From Veillonella nakazawae (GTDB lineage: Bacteria > Bacillota > Negativicutes > Veillonellales > Veillonellaceae): a stretch of DNA of 64,000 bases. Location of the stretch: positions 1,150,001 to 1,214,000 of the forward strand of contig NZ_AP022321.1 in NCBI RefSeq assembly GCF_013393365.1, written 5' to 3'. The notes under the pieces were generated by a model, which was not told the DNA's origin, did no database searches, and worked only from the letters and a program-made list of their open reading frames with translations. The position numbers were made by a program, and so were the translations under genes. Shown here piece by piece: positions 35,288 through 45,027 of this stretch; the stretch's first letter is position 1, and each line of letters starts with the position of its first letter.

Positions 35288-36265
35288 TTAAATCATAGTT
35301 GCTTTGTTCATCAATTCTTCTGGTAATGTGATGCCCAATTTTTGTAATTTATCTTTACTTACAACTAATTTAAATTCTTTTTGCATTTCAATAGGCATAT
35401 CTTCAACTTTAGCTTCACCAGTTAAAATTTTAGCTGCCATTAAACCTGTTTGGTATCCAAGTTTGTAGTAATCTACGGACAAGGACATTACGGCACCACC
35501 TTTTACGTGGTTATCTTCACCGCCAAATACAGGGATTTTTGCTGGATCGGTAATCGCTACAAGATTGCTCATCGCAGAAGCTACTACATTATCTGTTGGC
35601 ACATAAATTGCGTCTACACGTTGAGATACAAGATTTTGTGCTGCTTGTTGAATATCGTTTACATTGGAAACGGTAACCTCTTCAACCTTAATACCTTTTG
35701 TAGCTGCGTAAGCTTTCATTTTCTCAACTTGAATTTGAGAGTTTACTTCACTAGAGCTATAAATTGTGCCGATAGTTTTTGCATTCGGCAATACTTGTAA
35801 AATTAAATCAACTTGTTGTTCTACTGGATTCATATCGGATGTACCAGACACGTTACCACCAGGTTTTTCATTAGATTTAACAAGTTTAGCCGCTTCGTAA
35901 TCAGTGATAGCAGTACCCAAGATTGGAATATCATGAGTTGCATTCGCCATAGATTGCGCTGCCGGTGTTGCAATCGCTAAGATTAAGTTTTTGCGATCAG
36001 ATACAAAACGCTGTGCAATGCTGTTCAAATTAGATTGATCTGCTTGTGCATTTTGTTGGTCAAAGGTGATTTTATCAGCTAAGCCCTTTTCTTTTAGAGC
36101 ATCAACAAAACCTTTGTTTGCTGCATCAAGTGCAGGATGTTCTACCAGTTGTACTACGCCAACCTTGTATTCACCATTCGAAGTTGTTCCATTGGAGCCA
36201 CAGCCTGTAAATGCCATTAATGCTGCCGCCGTGAGCGCTAGGGCAATACCTTTTTTTAAATTCAT
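35288..36265 (-). CDS. ABC transporter substrate-binding lipoprotein (TrpX-like), first copy
   Basis: 325 residues, lipobox FTGC (cysteine about residue 21). Same family and near-parallel sequence to the second copy (YKVGVVQLVEHPALDAANKGFVDAL; NAQADQSNLNSIAQRFVSDRKNLILAIATPAAQ). Differences gather in the middle and at the C-terminus. First gene of the operon, downstream of a near-consensus promoter overlapped by a palindrome (36325-36338). Confidence 0.9.
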   Translation of the reverse strand: MNLKKGIALALTAAALMAFTGCGSNGTTSNGEYKVGVVQLVEHPALDAANKGFVDALKEKGLADKITFDQQNAQADQSNLNSIAQRFVSDRKNLILAIATPAAQSMANATHDIPILGTAITDYEAAKLVKSNEKPGGNVSGTSDMNPVEQQVDLILQVLPNAKTIGTIYSSSEVNSQIQVEKMKAYAATKGIKVEEVTVSNVNDIQQAAQNLVSQRVDAIYVPTDNVVASAMSNLVAITDPAKIPVFGGEDNHVKGGAVMSLSVDYYKLGYQTGLMAAKILTGEAKVEDMPIEMQKEFKLVVSKDKLQKLGITLPEELMNKATMI

Positions 36266-36304
36266 GGGGATTTCCTTCCTATCTGCAATGACTATAATAC
36301 ATCT

Positions 36305-36338
36305 ATTATAAACAAATTTCTTTACTACATCAATGTAG
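36305..36338 (-). promoter_or_regulatory. Promoter and possible operator of the TrpX-like operon
   Basis: Minus-strand TTGATG (36328-36333), 17-bp spacer, TATAAT (36305-36310). The -35 box lies inside the palindrome CTACAT-CA-ATGTAG (36325-36338), a plausible repressor site. Confidence 0.6.
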
Positions 36339-36396
36339 CAGATTAAAGTATTTTACATTTGTCCATTTATAGGACACATAAAAATATGAAATCCTC

Positions 36397-36774
36397 TTAT
36401 TTTTCAAGAGATGCTAACATATCTTCTGTTAGCTCATTGGCCGCTAAAATATAGTCTTTAAGGGTCCCTTTATCAAGAGCTACCTTCATAACGGGCACTT
36501 CAAATGGATCGAGGATGACACACATTAAAATTTCACCCGTTACATAATAACCAACCACAGCCTCCCCTTCTTCAGGATCTAATGTTTCACGTTTTACCGT
36601 TACACAGTAAGGCTTCATAACTTGTGCTGCAGCTTCTGCTACCTCTTCACGATTAGCAATATACTCTTCTGCCTTTGTTTCAGGAATATCAAAGATATCG
36701 ACCTTTACAGTCTTAACCTCTGTAGCCTCTCCCTTCGCTGCCTCTATGGCTGCGCCTAAATCTGTTTGATTCAT
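36397..36774 (-). CDS. Uncharacterised protein, 125 residues
   Basis: I do not recognise this family. It is a small, acidic, soluble protein (many E and D; VKVDIFDIPETKAEEYIANREEVAEAAA), with a central beta-rich stretch (EAVVGYYVTGEILMCVILDPFEVPVMKVAL) and no signal peptide or metal motif. It begins 51 bp after the M18 aminopeptidase stop and is probably co-transcribed with it. A small hairpin (CTTTCACC / GGTGAAAG, about 36795-36813) lies between them. The ATG has AGG-type sequence upstream. Confidence 0.7.
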   Translation of the reverse strand: MNQTDLGAAIEAAKGEATEVKTVKVDIFDIPETKAEEYIANREEVAEAAAQVMKPYCVTVKRETLDPEEGEAVVGYYVTGEILMCVILDPFEVPVMKVALDKGTLKDYILAANELTEDMLASLEK

Positions 36775-36824
36775 ATATACCTCACATAGAATGGACTTTC
36801 ACCAATGGTGAAAGCCCCATAATT

Positions 36825-38216
36825 TTAGATTGATTCATCAGCTGCATTTAAGAACGCAACATAGCATTGTTTAGCCTCGTAAATATCTGCCTTGGATGTA
36901 ACCTCCCATGGAGCATGCATACTAAGCACAGCCACGCCACAGTCGATAACATTCATACCGTATAATGCCATGATATAAGCAATGGTACCACCACCGCCGA
37001 GATCAACCTTACCAAGCTCTGCAGTTTGGTATGTTACATTATTAGATTCCATAACACGACGAATAAAGCCCATGTATTCAGCATTGGCATCATTAGAGCC
37101 AGCTTTACCGCGAGAGCCAGTAAATTTATTGAATACTACCCCCATACCAAGGTAAGAAGCATTTTTCTTTTCATACGCAGACGCATATAGCGGATCATAG
37201 CCAGCGCTAACATCGGAAGATAACATACGAGAATTTTCCAATGTGCGTCGTACACTTACAGAATTAGGTTTACCCATAAGTGTGAGAACTTCTGCTACTG
37301 CATTTTCAAAGAAACGAGATTGCATACCAGTGGCGCCTACAGAACCAATTTCTTCTTTATCTACAAGCAAGCAACAAGTAGTACGTTTAACATTGTCTAC
37401 TTCAAGCATAGCCACTAAAGATGTGTACGCGCATACGCGATCGTCTTGACCATAGGCCATAACCATGGAACGATCAAAGCCCATATCACGCGCCTTACCT
37501 GCTGGTACAATTTCGAGCTCTGCAGATAATAAATCACGTTCTACAAAGCCATATTCTTTTTCAAGCAGGTTGTTAATAAATTTAGTAACCCCTTCTTTTT
37601 CTTCATCTTTTACAGGACGACTGCCTATGAGTAAATCAAGAGCTTCCCCTTCAATTACCTTAGCTGCATTCTTTTGCATTTGCTCTTGTCCCAAATGCGG
37701 TAACAAATCTGTAATGCAGAATACAGGATCATTTTCGTTATCCCCAATATTGATGTTGATACGAGTACCATCTGTTTTTACTACAACGCCATGAATAGCA
37801 AGAGGCATAGCAACCCAATGGTATTTTTTAATGCCTCCATAGTAATGAGTATCCCAAAATACAAGATTGCTATCTTCATATTGTGGGTTTTGTTTTACAT
37901 CGATACGTGGAGAGTCAATATGAGCACCTAAGATATTCATACCCAATTCAATATCATCAGTACCAATATTAAATAAAGCAATGGATTTATCCATATGTGT
38001 GTAATAAAGCTTGTCTCCTGCTTTAATTGGCGTATTGGATTTAATAATATCTTTTAAATTTACATATCCTTTTGCTTCTGCAAATTCAACGGCCTGCACT
38101 ACGCATTCCCGTTCTGTTTTACCATTATCTAAAAATTGACGATATGTATCACTTAAGGCATATACCTTTTCCATAGTGGCATCGTCGTAATTATGCCATG
38201 CATATTTGCGTTCCAT
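36825..38216 (-). CDS. M18 family metalloaminopeptidase (first of two)
   Basis: 463 residues. M18 zinc-ligand blocks are visible: LGAHIDSPRIDVK, CLLVDKEEIGSVGATGMQS (catalytic and metal-binding E-E), DVSAGYDP and LSMHAPWEVTSK. This is the aminopeptidase I-type subgroup distinct from the second M18 enzyme at 50386-51732. It removes N-terminal residues from peptides in the cytoplasm. Peptide use fits an anaerobe living on amino acids and organic acids. Firm for the family. Confidence 0.93.
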   Translation of the reverse strand: MERKYAWHNYDDATMEKVYALSDTYRQFLDNGKTERECVVQAVEFAEAKGYVNLKDIIKSNTPIKAGDKLYYTHMDKSIALFNIGTDDIELGMNILGAHIDSPRIDVKQNPQYEDSNLVFWDTHYYGGIKKYHWVAMPLAIHGVVVKTDGTRININIGDNENDPVFCITDLLPHLGQEQMQKNAAKVIEGEALDLLIGSRPVKDEEKEGVTKFINNLLEKEYGFVERDLLSAELEIVPAGKARDMGFDRSMVMAYGQDDRVCAYTSLVAMLEVDNVKRTTCCLLVDKEEIGSVGATGMQSRFFENAVAEVLTLMGKPNSVSVRRTLENSRMLSSDVSAGYDPLYASAYEKKNASYLGMGVVFNKFTGSRGKAGSNDANAEYMGFIRRVMESNNVTYQTAELGKVDLGGGGTIAYIMALYGMNVIDCGVAVLSMHAPWEVTSKADIYEAKQCYVAFLNAADESI

Positions 38217-38286
38217 AATCTATCCTTTCTAAATGCTCACAAGCTAATAATTAAAAAACTATAGATGTGAACAGGAATTAATAAAA

Positions 38287-39270
38287 TTATTTTTGGCGGT
38301 CCTTTTCAAGTTCCGCCCGGCGAAATTCCAAATATTTTCGCTCTTTCTCTCGATTAATTTCAGACTTCTGAGTATATAGAGAACGAATTTCGTCCGTACA
38401 ATGCGTTAATACCTTTGTAACGTAGAATTTAGTACTGCCGGACTTAATCGTATATTTTCCAACTTTAAGTTGCACTGCAAAATCGCCATGTTTAGGACAA
38501 ACGCCTATAGCGAGATGCTTATCACCTTGCAATCGTTCTGGCCGCGTCATTTCCAAGCGGGTCTGACAATACGGGCAGAATGATAATCGAACCCTTCTAT
38601 CATGAACAATGCGCTTCTTTTCAGGAAAGTTCTCATACATAAAGAACGTTAAAATTGGTGGATATAAGAAAGGATTACTGCTTTCCTTTCGAATTAGATC
38701 ATAATGTAAAATACCTTGTTGTATATCTAGCTTTTGACATATATGAGCCGTAAATACAGCATCATGTAATGCATTATGAGCAGATAAATGCTCCGTAGAT
38801 ATATTTAGGTCCTCCATGGCATGAGCCACAGAATACTGTTGACTCGTACCATATCGCTGATAAGCATAAATCATCTGTGCATCTACCCATTGATCATAAG
38901 ATAAAGCTTTCATCCTATGAAGCATTAGATTTTCACGCAATATGAGAATGTCATCAGACCCCCAAGATAACAACATATACTCATCACCACACCAGTTTTG
39001 AAAGTGCTGCATAGCCGTCTTAAAGGGCACACCATGATCGAGTTCTCGTGATGTAATACCTGTCAATTCACGGACATGTTTATGCATCCGTGGCAGGTAT
39101 TGTGGTTTGATGAACATTGTAAAATGATCTACAATGTCCATCTTTTCATTCAGTTTTACCGCTCCGATTTGAATGATTTCCCCTGTTAGTGGCATTTTTG
39201 TGCGCTTCATAAAGCTAATGTCATTGCTATAGGGTTGATTCCACTCTAAATCAAATACAATATAGTTCAT
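38287..39270 (-). CDS. DEDDh 3'-5' exonuclease with a C-terminal cysteine-rich segment
   Basis: 327 residues. Exonuclease domain in about 1-190: D7-x-E9 (VFDLEWNQ), middle ExoII region (LLSWGSDDILIL) and H-x4-D (HNALHDAVFTA). The C-terminal part carries CPYC and CPKHGD (FCPYCQTRLEMTRPE; GVCPKHGDF), probably a small zinc site. Related proteins are annotated as KapD-like or sporulation-inhibitor exonucleases; the target nucleic acid is unknown. It is 4 bp after the glycosyltransferase and ends the LPS operon. Confidence 0.85.
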   Translation of the reverse strand: MNYIVFDLEWNQPYSNDISFMKRTKMPLTGEIIQIGAVKLNEKMDIVDHFTMFIKPQYLPRMHKHVRELTGITSRELDHGVPFKTAMQHFQNWCGDEYMLLSWGSDDILILRENLMLHRMKALSYDQWVDAQMIYAYQRYGTSQQYSVAHAMEDLNISTEHLSAHNALHDAVFTAHICQKLDIQQGILHYDLIRKESSNPFLYPPILTFFMYENFPEKKRIVHDRRVRLSFCPYCQTRLEMTRPERLQGDKHLAIGVCPKHGDFAVQLKVGKYTIKSGSTKFYVTKVLTHCTDEIRSLYTQKSEINREKERKYLEFRRAELEKDRQK

Positions 39271-39274
39271 ATGT

Positions 39275-40315
39275 TTATTTCGATTCTGAAAGCAACGTTT
39301 CCGCTGCTTTAATAACCTGCTCTTCAGAAATTACGGACAAGCCTTTATAATTTCCTTCTTTAATAATCTTTTTCATGCTTTTACCAACCTCATAGGAGTC
39401 CATCGTTTCCAGAACGATAGCATGAGCTTGATATGGACCATAAAAGAATGGATTTGATGGACCGTAAAGCGCCACAATTGGCACCTTTTGGCTGATGGCC
39501 ACATGCATAGGACCAGAGTCATTTGTAATCAATAGATTACAGCGGCTCATTGCCGCTGCCAACGGTCCTAACTGGAATTTTCCGGTAGCCACAATCGGTT
39601 TCGTTTCCATTTGTTCTACTACAGGTTGCACCATTTCGAGATCCATAGGGCCGCCAAAGAATACTGTTTTATACCCTAAATGACCCAAATAATCAGCTAC
39701 ATGGGCAAATCGTTCAGCAGGCCAGCGTTTCTCAGGAACAGCACTACCAATATTAAAACCGATGAGCGTATCACTATCTGTTAAACCATGACTAGCATAG
39801 AACTCCTGAGCCTCACGGCGCCATGCCTCACAAGTTTCAATATGTAAACCAGAGTTAGAAATATCCGTTACACCTAATTGTTCTAGTACATTGATGTACA
39901 TATCTGCAGCGTGGCGAGTTTTACGGTCTAGACGGGTATACTTTGTCATAAACGGTCTAAATAAAAAATGACTCATACCAGTCGTAATGGGCGCATGAAT
40001 CTTCCAGGCTAAATAGGAAGTACGTTCATTAGGATGTAAATTGATAACGATATCAGGTTTACCCTTTGCATTAATCTCTCGAGCTATCTCATTGAGCCCA
40101 GAAATACTATTATGACGCCCCTTTTTATCTACAACGATAAGTTCATCAATATTTGGATTATATTGCATCACTTGTTGCAGTTTTTCATCTATTACATATG
40201 TAATATGACTATGTGGAGCCGCTTTACGTAGCACCTCTAAGAATGGAGTCGTTAAAATAACATCACCTAAGTGCATGAGAAAGGTGACCACAATGCGTTT
40301 ATAATCAAGTTCCAT
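39275..40315 (-). CDS. Family-9 glycosyltransferase (heptosyltransferase-like)
   Basis: 346 residues. GT9 features: N-terminal VTFLMHLGDVILTTPFLEVLRKAAPHSHITYV and the donor-site block NLLITNDSGPMHVAISQKVPIVALYGPSNPFFYGPY. It is likely a second LPS inner-core heptosyltransferase (WaaF-like), since it overlaps the waaC-like stop by one base. Exact acceptor unknown. Confidence 0.85.
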   Translation of the reverse strand: MELDYKRIVVTFLMHLGDVILTTPFLEVLRKAAPHSHITYVIDEKLQQVMQYNPNIDELIVVDKKGRHNSISGLNEIAREINAKGKPDIVINLHPNERTSYLAWKIHAPITTGMSHFLFRPFMTKYTRLDRKTRHAADMYINVLEQLGVTDISNSGLHIETCEAWRREAQEFYASHGLTDSDTLIGFNIGSAVPEKRWPAERFAHVADYLGHLGYKTVFFGGPMDLEMVQPVVEQMETKPIVATGKFQLGPLAAAMSRCNLLITNDSGPMHVAISQKVPIVALYGPSNPFFYGPYQAHAIVLETMDSYEVGKSMKKIIKEGNYKGLSVISEEQVIKAAETLLSESK

Positions 40316-41334
40316 TATAGTTCCTTTCCAATTACTTGCTCATATACAGACCACACAGCATCTACAGGAATTTGAGCCATACAATCGGGATCATCTACTA
40401 ATGGCTGTTCAGGTGTAGCCTTTGATGTAGGTGAAATAATAAGATGTACATGACTCCCTCCATATGGACCAGTTCGTTTTGGAGATGTGGTTCCAAATAA
40501 TGCAATCAAAGGCCGCTTCAGAGCATTAGCAATATGCAAAGGGCCCGTATCAGCACTGATGAAAATTTCACAGTGTCGAATCAACTCAATTAGCTCTGGC
40601 ATAGATGTAGACCCCACTAGGTTGATGAGATTCTTATTTTTCACATAGTTTTCTATGAAAGCTCCTTTTTCTGCATCATCTGGAGCACCAGCAATAACTA
40701 CTTTTTTACCTGATTCACATAAGCGGATACATAGCTCACCAAAGTTAAGAAGTGGCCATTCCTTAACAATCCAGCGAGCACCTGGTACAACTACTACATA
40801 TTCATCTTCTACACCATGAGATTGTAACTTATGCTTAACGGACTTCTCCGCCTCCACATAAGCAGGCATAGGAAACTCTACGCCTTCTACATCGCCTCCA
40901 AGAGCACGTACGGTATCGAGGTATCGTTCGATAACATGATCGTATTTATGTTCACCAACAAGTGCTTTATTAACTAAATTACTGCCTTCACGAAGTTCCC
41001 AGTAGCCATATTTTTCAGGCGCACCAGATAATAATGATACAATGGCGCTCTTTGCAATACATTGAAGGTCTAAAGTCATATCAAAATGACGGCTATGTAA
41101 ATCCTTACGTAACTGCCATAGATAAGCAGGCTTTTTAAGTTGTTTCTTGTCGATAATGATTACATCATCTACCCATGGTTTACCAGGTAGGAGACTCTCA
41201 AATTGTTCATGAATTGCCCATGTAATATGCGCATTAGGCCAATTTTTACGCACTGCATACAAGGTAGGCAATGCATGAATTACATCACCTAAAGAACTCA
41301 TCTTAATGATGAGTATATTCTTGTAATCTTTCAT
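40315..41334 (-). CDS. waaC: Lipopolysaccharide heptosyltransferase I-like protein
   Basis: The ATG at 41334 (MKDYKNILI) is chosen because GGGAGG lies 5 bases upstream; 339 residues. GT9 fold: IIKMSSLGDVIHALPTLYAVRKNWPNAHITWAI, then EIFISADTGPLHIANALKRPLIALFGTTSPKRTGPYG. The SSLGDVIHALP signature is typical of WaaC, which adds the first heptose to Kdo2-lipid A. Encoded directly after the ADP-heptose synthesis genes, so substrate and enzyme fit. Confidence 0.88.
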   Translation of the reverse strand: MKDYKNILIIKMSSLGDVIHALPTLYAVRKNWPNAHITWAIHEQFESLLPGKPWVDDVIIIDKKQLKKPAYLWQLRKDLHSRHFDMTLDLQCIAKSAIVSLLSGAPEKYGYWELREGSNLVNKALVGEHKYDHVIERYLDTVRALGGDVEGVEFPMPAYVEAEKSVKHKLQSHGVEDEYVVVVPGARWIVKEWPLLNFGELCIRLCESGKKVVIAGAPDDAEKGAFIENYVKNKNLINLVGSTSMPELIELIRHCEIFISADTGPLHIANALKRPLIALFGTTSPKRTGPYGGSHVHLIISPTSKATPEQPLVDDPDCMAQIPVDAVWSVYEQVIGKEL

Positions 41335-41426
41335 ATAGCCTCCCAAAATACAACACCACAACTAAAAAGCCTCATAACACCGTTGAATCTGATTTACTCT
41401 AAAGTAAGCGTAAAATAAATAATGAG

Positions 41427-41921
41427 CTAAATAATAGTCTTAATAAAATCTAACAAATTTGTACCTGTAAATAGATAGCCTTTTACACCAGCCGCTTCTG
41501 CTGCATCAACATCGCGCTGACTATCGCCAATAAGGAAACTACTTTTAGGGTCTACATCATAATCCTTAATAGCCTGATTAATCATACCAGGCTTTGGCTT
41601 TCTACATTCACAATCAACGGCATAAAGAGCTACAGAGCCTTCTTTATGGTGAGGGCAATAATAAAAATGTAAAATTGGTGCCCCACTACGATCTAGTTCA
41701 TGAGCCATGTGATCATGTAAAATCTGAACATCAGATTCCTTATAATAACCTCTAGCTACACCACTTTGATTGGTCACTACAATGAGATCATAGCCCTTGC
41801 TATACGCATAAGCCAGTGCTTCTTTAGCTCCATCTACCCATTCTAAATCGCTGATTTTATATAGATAGCTAACATCTTTGTTGATAACACCATCGCGATC
41901 TAAAAATAATACTTTGCGCAT
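41427..41921 (-). CDS. gmhB: D-glycero-beta-D-manno-heptose 1,7-bisphosphate 7-phosphatase
   Basis: 164 residues. HAD-IIIA phosphatase: catalytic FLDRDGVINKD (7-17), VVTNQSGVARGYY, the zinc-binding cysteine set (YYCPHHKEG ... CECRKPKPGM) and GDSQRDVDAAEAAGV. It removes the 7-phosphate during ADP-heptose synthesis. It overlaps hldD by one base. With gmhA, hldE and hldD it completes the pathway. Confidence 0.93.
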   Translation of the reverse strand: MRKVLFLDRDGVINKDVSYLYKISDLEWVDGAKEALAYAYSKGYDLIVVTNQSGVARGYYKESDVQILHDHMAHELDRSGAPILHFYYCPHHKEGSVALYAVDCECRKPKPGMINQAIKDYDVDPKSSFLIGDSQRDVDAAEAAGVKGYLFTGTNLLDFIKTII

Positions 41922-42886
41922 TAACGTAAGTACCCTTCGTTATTATCGAGTAATTCACAATATTCTTTAACAGCATCTTCCATTTTATGGAACCCTTTAT
42001 CATAACCAGCAGCCAACAATTTAGTAGTATCAGCCTCTGTAAAGCTTTGGTATTTGCCTTTTAATACCTCTGGGAATGGAATATATTCAATTTTGCCTTT
42101 ACCGTTATAGTCAATAACAGCTTGCATAAATTGGTTGAAGCTATGGGCATTACCTGTACCGCAGTTGAAAGTACCAGAAATTTCAGGATGTTCCCAGAAA
42201 TAGAAGTTTACATTAACTACATCTTTAACATAAATAAAGTCACGTGTTTGACCACCATCTTCGTAGCCATCTGTACCTTCAAATAGATTGATAATACCAG
42301 TTTCTTTATTTTTGTAGAACATTTGACGAACTAATGAAGCCATTTTATCTTTATGAGCCTCATTAGGACCATATACATTGAAGTAACGTAAACCTACAAC
42401 TTGCGCTGTATACTCACCTTCATATTTACGTACATAGCGATCAAATAACAATTTAGAGTACGCATATGGATTAAGTGCTTCTTCGGCTTCTGGTTTTTCT
42501 ACGAAACCATTAGTACCATTGCCATAAGTAGATGCAGAGGATGCATAGATGAATGGAATACGACGGTCTTGGCAATAATGGAATAGATTTTTAGAACCTT
42601 CATAGTTGTTCTTCATCATATATTTGCCGTTATATTCCATTGTGTCCGCACAAGCACCTTCATGAAATACTACTTCGATAGGACCTACATCAAATGTACC
42701 ATCAGCAATAGCACAATCAAAATCATCACAATCGATATAATCCAAGAATTCTAAATTTTGAATATTTCGGATTTTACGACCATCTGTAAGATCATCAACA
42801 ATAAGAATATCTGTACGACCACGGTCATTTAATGCTTTTACAATATTACTACCGATAAAACCAGCACCGCCTGTTACGATAATCAT
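41921..42886 (-). CDS. hldD: ADP-L-glycero-D-manno-heptose 6-epimerase
   Basis: 321 residues. NAD(P)-binding GGAGFIGSNIV at the N-terminus, catalytic YAYSKLLFD (Y-x3-K), and the RfaD-typical FHEGACADTMEYNG and LFEGTDGYEDGGQTRDFIYVKDV. It converts the D,D- to the L,D-heptose nucleotide. It overlaps hldE by 4 bp. Confidence 0.95.
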   Translation of the reverse strand: MIIVTGGAGFIGSNIVKALNDRGRTDILIVDDLTDGRKIRNIQNLEFLDYIDCDDFDCAIADGTFDVGPIEVVFHEGACADTMEYNGKYMMKNNYEGSKNLFHYCQDRRIPFIYASSASTYGNGTNGFVEKPEAEEALNPYAYSKLLFDRYVRKYEGEYTAQVVGLRYFNVYGPNEAHKDKMASLVRQMFYKNKETGIINLFEGTDGYEDGGQTRDFIYVKDVVNVNFYFWEHPEISGTFNCGTGNAHSFNQFMQAVIDYNGKGKIEYIPFPEVLKGKYQSFTEADTTKLLAAGYDKGFHKMEDAVKEYCELLDNNEGYLR

Positions 42887-44361
42887 AATTTACCCTCCTT
42901 AGCCATAGTAGCTATTTTCCCTACAATATCTGATGTAGAGTAACCTTCTTTAAATGAAAGTACCTCTACATGATCTACGGACTCACGTCCAACAATATCT
43001 TCTATTTTATAATCGCCGCCCTTAACTAGCGTATTAGGACGTAAATAAGCTAATAGTTCAGCTGGTGTATCCTCTTCGAATAAAACCACACCATCGATAC
43101 AACGCAACGCACTTAATAATGCTGCGCGATCTTCTTCACTTACGATGGGACGTGTTTCGCCCTTTAGACGTCTAACAGAAGCATCGGAATTCAAACCAAT
43201 AATTAGATGGTCACCTAATTGAGCTGCCTCTTGTAAGTACGTAATATGTCCACGATGAAGAATGTCAAAGCAACCATTTGTAAACACAACAGTTTCACCC
43301 TTGTTTTGCCATTGTGTAATAAGCTGTTTCATCTCTTCTTTTGTGTATAAAGGCTTCGATTGAACACTATGCTTATAAGAATGCCATAAATCCAATAGTT
43401 CAGATCGGTGGATTGGATATGTGCCCACCTTAGATACGACAATGCCAGCAGCACCATTTGCGATATGTAACGCCAAACGCATAGATAGACCGCTAGCAAG
43501 GCATGTCATCATCATAGATACAACCGTATCACCTGCACCACTTACATCGAATACCTCTTGTTGTGTAGCCGGATTATGCCATGTGCGTCCATCCTTTGCA
43601 ATAACAGTAATCCCTTTTGCTGACCGTGTAGCTACAATATATTCTAAATCAACATTAGCCAGTACTGACTTAGCTGCTTCTACGATGGTGGCATCATCAT
43701 TAGCTAACTTATGACCTACACATTCACCTAGTTCTTTTACATTCGGTGTAATACAGGTGGCACCATTATATTTAGACCAGTCTGAACCTTTAGGATCAAC
43801 AATGGTTTGTACACCATACGCCTTAGCTAAACTAAAGATTTTTTTAAGCAATGTTGGTGTACAAACGCCTTTGCCATAGTCAGATACAACAATACCATCG
43901 ATACCAGCCTTACAAAGATTTTCTAGCCAAGCAGACAGTCGTTTCTCTTCCTCACTTGTTAAATCTGTAATCGTTTCAAAATCAAGGCGCATCATCTGTT
44001 GTCGATCGCCTAGAATACGCATTTTAGTAATGGTAGAACGATTATCACTCGTTAATAAACCTGTTGTATCAATCTTATCAGCCTTTAGCAATTGTTGTAA
44101 TAAACGACCATGGTCATCATTACCAGCAATAGCACCAAGATATACTGTGCAATCTAAATTTGATAAGTTTGACGCAACATTACCAGCGCCACCAAGCACT
44201 TCTTTCATCTTTGCCACGCGGTTTACAGGAACCGGTGCTTCCGGAGAAATACGACTTACATCACCAAAAACATAACGATCTACCATCACATCACCTATAA
44301 CGGCAATCTTTAGATTGGGTAGTTGTTTTGTCAAAAATTGATTAATGGTAGCATTTATCAT
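42883..44361 (-). CDS. hldE: Bifunctional heptose 7-phosphate kinase / heptose 1-phosphate adenylyltransferase
   Basis: The ATG at 44361 (MINATINQF) follows AGGTGG; the longer frame has no site. The protein is 492 residues. The N-terminal ribokinase-like domain has GGAGNVASNL and the anion-hole motif DVSGAGDTV. The C-terminal nucleotidyltransferase has FTNGCFDILHRGHITYL and SDIVGKI. It phosphorylates heptose 7-phosphate at C1 and then adds AMP. In Firmicutes this enzyme is expected only in diderm lineages that make LPS. Confidence 0.95.
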   Translation of the reverse strand: MINATINQFLTKQLPNLKIAVIGDVMVDRYVFGDVSRISPEAPVPVNRVAKMKEVLGGAGNVASNLSNLDCTVYLGAIAGNDDHGRLLQQLLKADKIDTTGLLTSDNRSTITKMRILGDRQQMMRLDFETITDLTSEEEKRLSAWLENLCKAGIDGIVVSDYGKGVCTPTLLKKIFSLAKAYGVQTIVDPKGSDWSKYNGATCITPNVKELGECVGHKLANDDATIVEAAKSVLANVDLEYIVATRSAKGITVIAKDGRTWHNPATQQEVFDVSGAGDTVVSMMMTCLASGLSMRLALHIANGAAGIVVSKVGTYPIHRSELLDLWHSYKHSVQSKPLYTKEEMKQLITQWQNKGETVVFTNGCFDILHRGHITYLQEAAQLGDHLIIGLNSDASVRRLKGETRPIVSEEDRAALLSALRCIDGVVLFEEDTPAELLAYLRPNTLVKGGDYKIEDIVGRESVDHVEVLSFKEGYSTSDIVGKIATMAKEGKL

Positions 44362-44457
44362 AATCCACCTATTCCTTACCACAATATACATGTATAACGA
44401 GTTATCTAAAAAACCGGGTTTCAAACATGTATCTATTTATAAATATGACCGTAACGG

Positions 44458-45027
44458 TTAATAATCTTCTTCAATGATTTCGCACATTATATGACCTGCT
44501 AGAATATGCATTTCTTGAATACGAGCTGTCACATTGCTCGGAATAGCTAATGTAATATCACATAATTCAGCTAGTTTTCCACCGCCTTCACCTGTGAAAG
44601 CTATGGTGTGCATGCCGATAGAACGGGCCATTTCTGCAGCTTTTACAACATTCTTGGAGTTCCCAGATGTAGAAATCCCAATGAGAACGTCACCTGTACG
44701 GCCTAAGCCCTCTACTTGACGTGCAAAAACAGATTCAAAATCATAGTCATTTGCAATAGCTGTTAATGCAGATGTATCAGTAGTCAATGCAATACCTGCA
44801 AGAGAGCGTCGTTCCTTTTTAAAGCGACAAATCAATTCAGCTGCTAAATGTTGAGAATCAGCAGCAGAACCACCATTTCCACAGAACAAAATTTTATTAC
44901 CATTCTCTAAAGCCGCCTTACAGCGATATGCAATCTCTTGAATGGTATCCATATGCTCCATTGTCTTGCCAAAGACTTCCAAATGCTCGGTAAAACGATC
45001 TGCAATGATTGGATTTAAATCAGTCAT
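44458..45027 (-). CDS. gmhA: Sedoheptulose 7-phosphate isomerase
   Basis: 189 residues, SIS domain. GNKILFCGNGGSAADSQHLAAELICRF and DVLIGISTSGNSKNVVKAAEMA are the GmhA signatures. It is the first step of heptose synthesis. Start overlaps the dipeptidase stop by one base, so it is translated in the same operon. Confidence 0.95.
   Translation of the reverse strand: MTDLNPIIADRFTEHLEVFGKTMEHMDTIQEIAYRCKAALENGNKILFCGNGGSAADSQHLAAELICRFKKERRSLAGIALTTDTSALTAIANDYDFESVFARQVEGLGRTGDVLIGISTSGNSKNVVKAAEMARSIGMHTIAFTGEGGGKLAELCDITLAIPSNVTARIQEMHILAGHIMCEIIEEDY

Noticed and set aside
36793..36815. Hairpin CTTTCACC/GGTGAAAG as a terminator between the M18 gene and the small acidic protein gene
   Set aside because: There is no T run on the minus strand; the two genes are probably cotranscribed.
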